Source: Penelope pileata (taxonomy: Eukaryota > Chordata > Aves > Galliformes > Cracidae). Taken from it: a DNA stretch of 64,000 nt. Below, piece by piece: positions 62,001 to 64,000 of this stretch. The stretch covers positions 648,665 to 712,664 of the forward strand of contig WBMW01005037.1 in the NCBI GenBank assembly GCA_013396635.1, read 5' to 3'. The notes under the pieces are model-generated. The model had not been told where the DNA came from and ran no database searches. It saw nothing but the letters and a program-made list of their open reading frames with translations. Each line of letters opens with the position of its first letter. The first letter of the stretch is position 1. The position numbers and the translations under genes are program-made.

Positions 62001-62918
62001 GACAAAGCCTAGAGCCGTGCATTGCTCCATGCAGATCAGCAGCTGAAATTATCTTCCAACCTTCAATTTATTAGAACAAAAAAACAGCAGTTTACATTTT
62101 CTTTGATATTTACAAGCCTATTGATAATTTCAGATGTAATAAAACATAAAGCAGGGCTACTTCCATATCAGTTAGCTTACAGAGAAGGTAGCATGCAAAT
62201 ATATTGCTTAGTTCTCCTCCCAGTCTTTTGTGATAGATTTTTATGAGCACAACGTGTAGGATTTATCCTGTGGAATATCTGAAATCAGACGCAGGAGATG
62301 AATCGCAAGCGTTACCCTGGGATATCAAAATGTGTATATTCTCCTGAAAATCATTTTGTAAATTATGTGAAAAACAACAGTTTGACTTTTAAACACAAAT
62401 GAAATTGGGTCTCAAGTTATCCCTCATCTAACAGTCATTTATTTCAATGATGCACAAATGAGTAGCTCGCACTATACAAAATTATGGATTGACAGAAAAA
62501 CTTAATAAAGCAACTCTATTAAGATGTCTAGGTATTGTCATTTGTGATAAGACTGTTGGTTTGCTTTTTCCTTTTTAGTAAAGATTCTATGATAACGAAA
62601 TGGTAACTTGAGAGTTTTAGAGGCTTGCAATAAGCAGATTCCACACCTGGCTGGAATCAAATTAATCCATTCAGTGATCCCCAATCACAGGCAGCTGAAC
62701 ACTCAATTCTGTCAATACACTTCGTAATCCCATCTCAGTTTATTCTCATATCCAGAGCATATGCTCTACATTGAGGGGGAGGCACAGAGAGTTATGGCTG
62801 TAAAGTCTTTATGGTTTGCTTTCAGTAATAATAAATCTGCTTTAATGGTTAAATGATTACTTAGTTTGGAGGCCAAAATCTGAGCAGGACCCTAGAATAG
62901 TCCAGAGATGGACATAGC
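59053..62918. other. Non-coding stretch, nothing recognised
   Basis: No gene recognised over about 3.9 kb. Short frames at 59243-59567, 61095-61325 and 61465-61689 have no known motif. The segment around 61700-61990 is somewhat GC-richer but carries no identifiable repeat. Confidence 0.5.
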
Positions 62919-62941
62919 CATAGGTCATGTCATGACCTATG
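62919..62941. promoter_or_regulatory. Palindrome with inverted AGGTCA half-sites
   Basis: CATAGGTCATG (62919-62929) and CATGACCTATG (62931-62941) are exact reverse complements around a single T. Inside them, AGGTCA (62922-62927) and TGACCT (62933-62938) form an inverted repeat of nuclear-receptor half-sites with five bases between. Such half-sites are bound by thyroid, retinoid and orphan receptors, although a spacing of five is not the classic inverted arrangement. No adjacent promoter is visible. Confidence 0.45.
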
Positions 62942-64000
62942 CTTATACACAGGGCAAGCTGCAGTGGGATTTTTTACTTAATTGAGTGAGATAGAAGCAC
63001 TCTTTTATTTAGCTTAAAAAAATAAAATGCTAGCACTTTCCAATGGGCAACTTCCCTCTTTGTATATTTTTTGTTTCAGTCCAGTAGAAACAGAAATCCA
63101 TGATTTCAAGCATCAAAATATAATCTTGTCTATAATAAAAACATCATTTTGGTAGTTATGGCCAATAGGAGACAGAAATATGTAATCTCTTGGTCAGGAT
63201 GTTTGCTATAGGATTAACCTTTACATGTTGAAGGATGTTTGACAGAGGATCATCAAGAATCTTCCTGAATTTCTACTCAGCTATTTATCCACAGGTTTGA
63301 TTGTGATCTCTTACTTTGTTTCAGAAAGAAAATCCCTCTCTGAAGTATTGCTTCCTACTGGAGCATGTCTTCTTGTCAATGCATTCATCAGCATTATCAT
63401 ATTCTGCTAAAAGATTGGCAAATTTGTTCAGCTGTATAAGATAGATATTATGTCATTTGACAGATGATTTCAGTACTGAAATAATCTTTTTCGATGTGCT
63501 GTATACTTTGGCACTTCATTATACAGCACAGGAGTGAATTTTCTCATTGTTATCAGACAAACAAGCCTTGAAAACTGGGAGTCATCAGGGAAGAATTATT
63601 CCTGAAGCCTGAAAATGAATTTTCTGAAAACTGTGGGTTCAGCTCTAATTCCCTGATTATAATATGGCTTTGGCCACTGATTGCTCACATTCCTATTCTG
63701 GTTGGTTGGAAATAGGTTTAAGATGGTGTCTTCACCTCTTCTTTAACTCTAGAGAGGATGCTGTTTGGGGAAGATGTTGCCCAGCTCATCAACTCATTTT
63801 CATAATGAGATTATAGTGCCTAATGCATCTAATAAGGAGTGGTGAAAAGTAAATGGTAGAGCGAAAAAAACTTAAGGGATTACTGCTCACAAAGAAATAC
63901 CTTTTAACTATTTCTACTGTCTAAAACCTGAGAAAGAAACCCAGCTACCTGTTAACTATAATAGTTTTTATGATTAAAATCTCTCACAGCATCTACATGG
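62942..64000. other. Non-coding stretch, nothing recognised
   Basis: AT-rich sequence to the window end. No gene, RNA or named repeat seen. Confidence 0.55.

Noticed and set aside
1..64000. CRISPR arrays, tRNA or rRNA genes, bacterial operons, phage or integrated retrovirus structure
   Set aside because: Looked for regularly spaced repeats, cloverleaf-like segments, paired long terminal repeats and polymerase motifs; none were seen. The repeat content is that of a bird chromosome.

Overview
This window looks like nuclear DNA from a bird, most likely a galliform such as chicken (Gallus). The main evidence is the repeat content. There are 5'-truncated CR1 LINE tails with the bird-type 3' end (short repeats of the ATTCTATG kind) and a short mariner element that I recognise as the chicken family Galluhop. 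The sequence is AT-rich, dense in stop codons on both strands, and has microsatellites, homopolymer runs and three sites with N (9086-9120, 35180, 54435). Nothing resembles a bacterial, phage or organellar layout: no operons, no long ORFs, no CRISPR array and no rRNA.

I could not support a single protein-coding exon with confidence. The open frames are all short (the longest about 120 codons). Most are AT-rich chance frames, frames through simple repeats, or frames inside transposon remnants. I also saw no tRNA, rRNA, snRNA or snoRNA gene. The window is best described as an intergenic stretch (gene desert) or part of a very large intron. The sequence alone cannot separate these.

Layout: 0.4-0.55 kb, CR1 3' tail (+). 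3.5 kb, TA/CA microsatellite. 5.1 kb, perfect 16-bp-arm hairpin. 9.07-9.12 kb, poly-C run and assembly gap. 11.9 kb, AT-repeat block. 12.8-13.0 kb, an exon-like open block between splice-like sites. 17.7, 21.5 and 34.0 kb, short tandem duplications. 20.2 kb, a 37-base A run followed by a strong acceptor-like pyrimidine tract. 22.7 kb, perfect 24-bp palindrome. 23.4-23.8 kb, a possible old LINE scrap next to a GC-rich island. 25.2-25.8 kb, internally deleted Galluhop with a decayed transposase N-terminus (-). 30.8-31.0 kb, CR1 3' region (+). 36.4-36.7 kb, old CR1/L3-like LINE fragment (-). 39.5 kb, possible CR1 tail scrap. 46.3 kb, X-box-like site. 48.1 kb, CTCF-core match. 49.06 kb, AACC repeat. 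53.4 kb, paired GATA motif. 54.4 kb, A20 run and N. 57.3-57.5 kb, well-preserved CR1 tail (-). 58.6-59.05 kb, an unrecognised protein-like frame with one stop. 62.9 kb, inverted nuclear-receptor half-sites.

I found no convincing new biological system. The most useful leads are candidate regulatory motifs (CTCF core, inverted AGGTCA, GATA pair, X-box), perfect hairpins in otherwise plain sequence, and a few possible exons. Each needs conservation or expression data to become more than a candidate.
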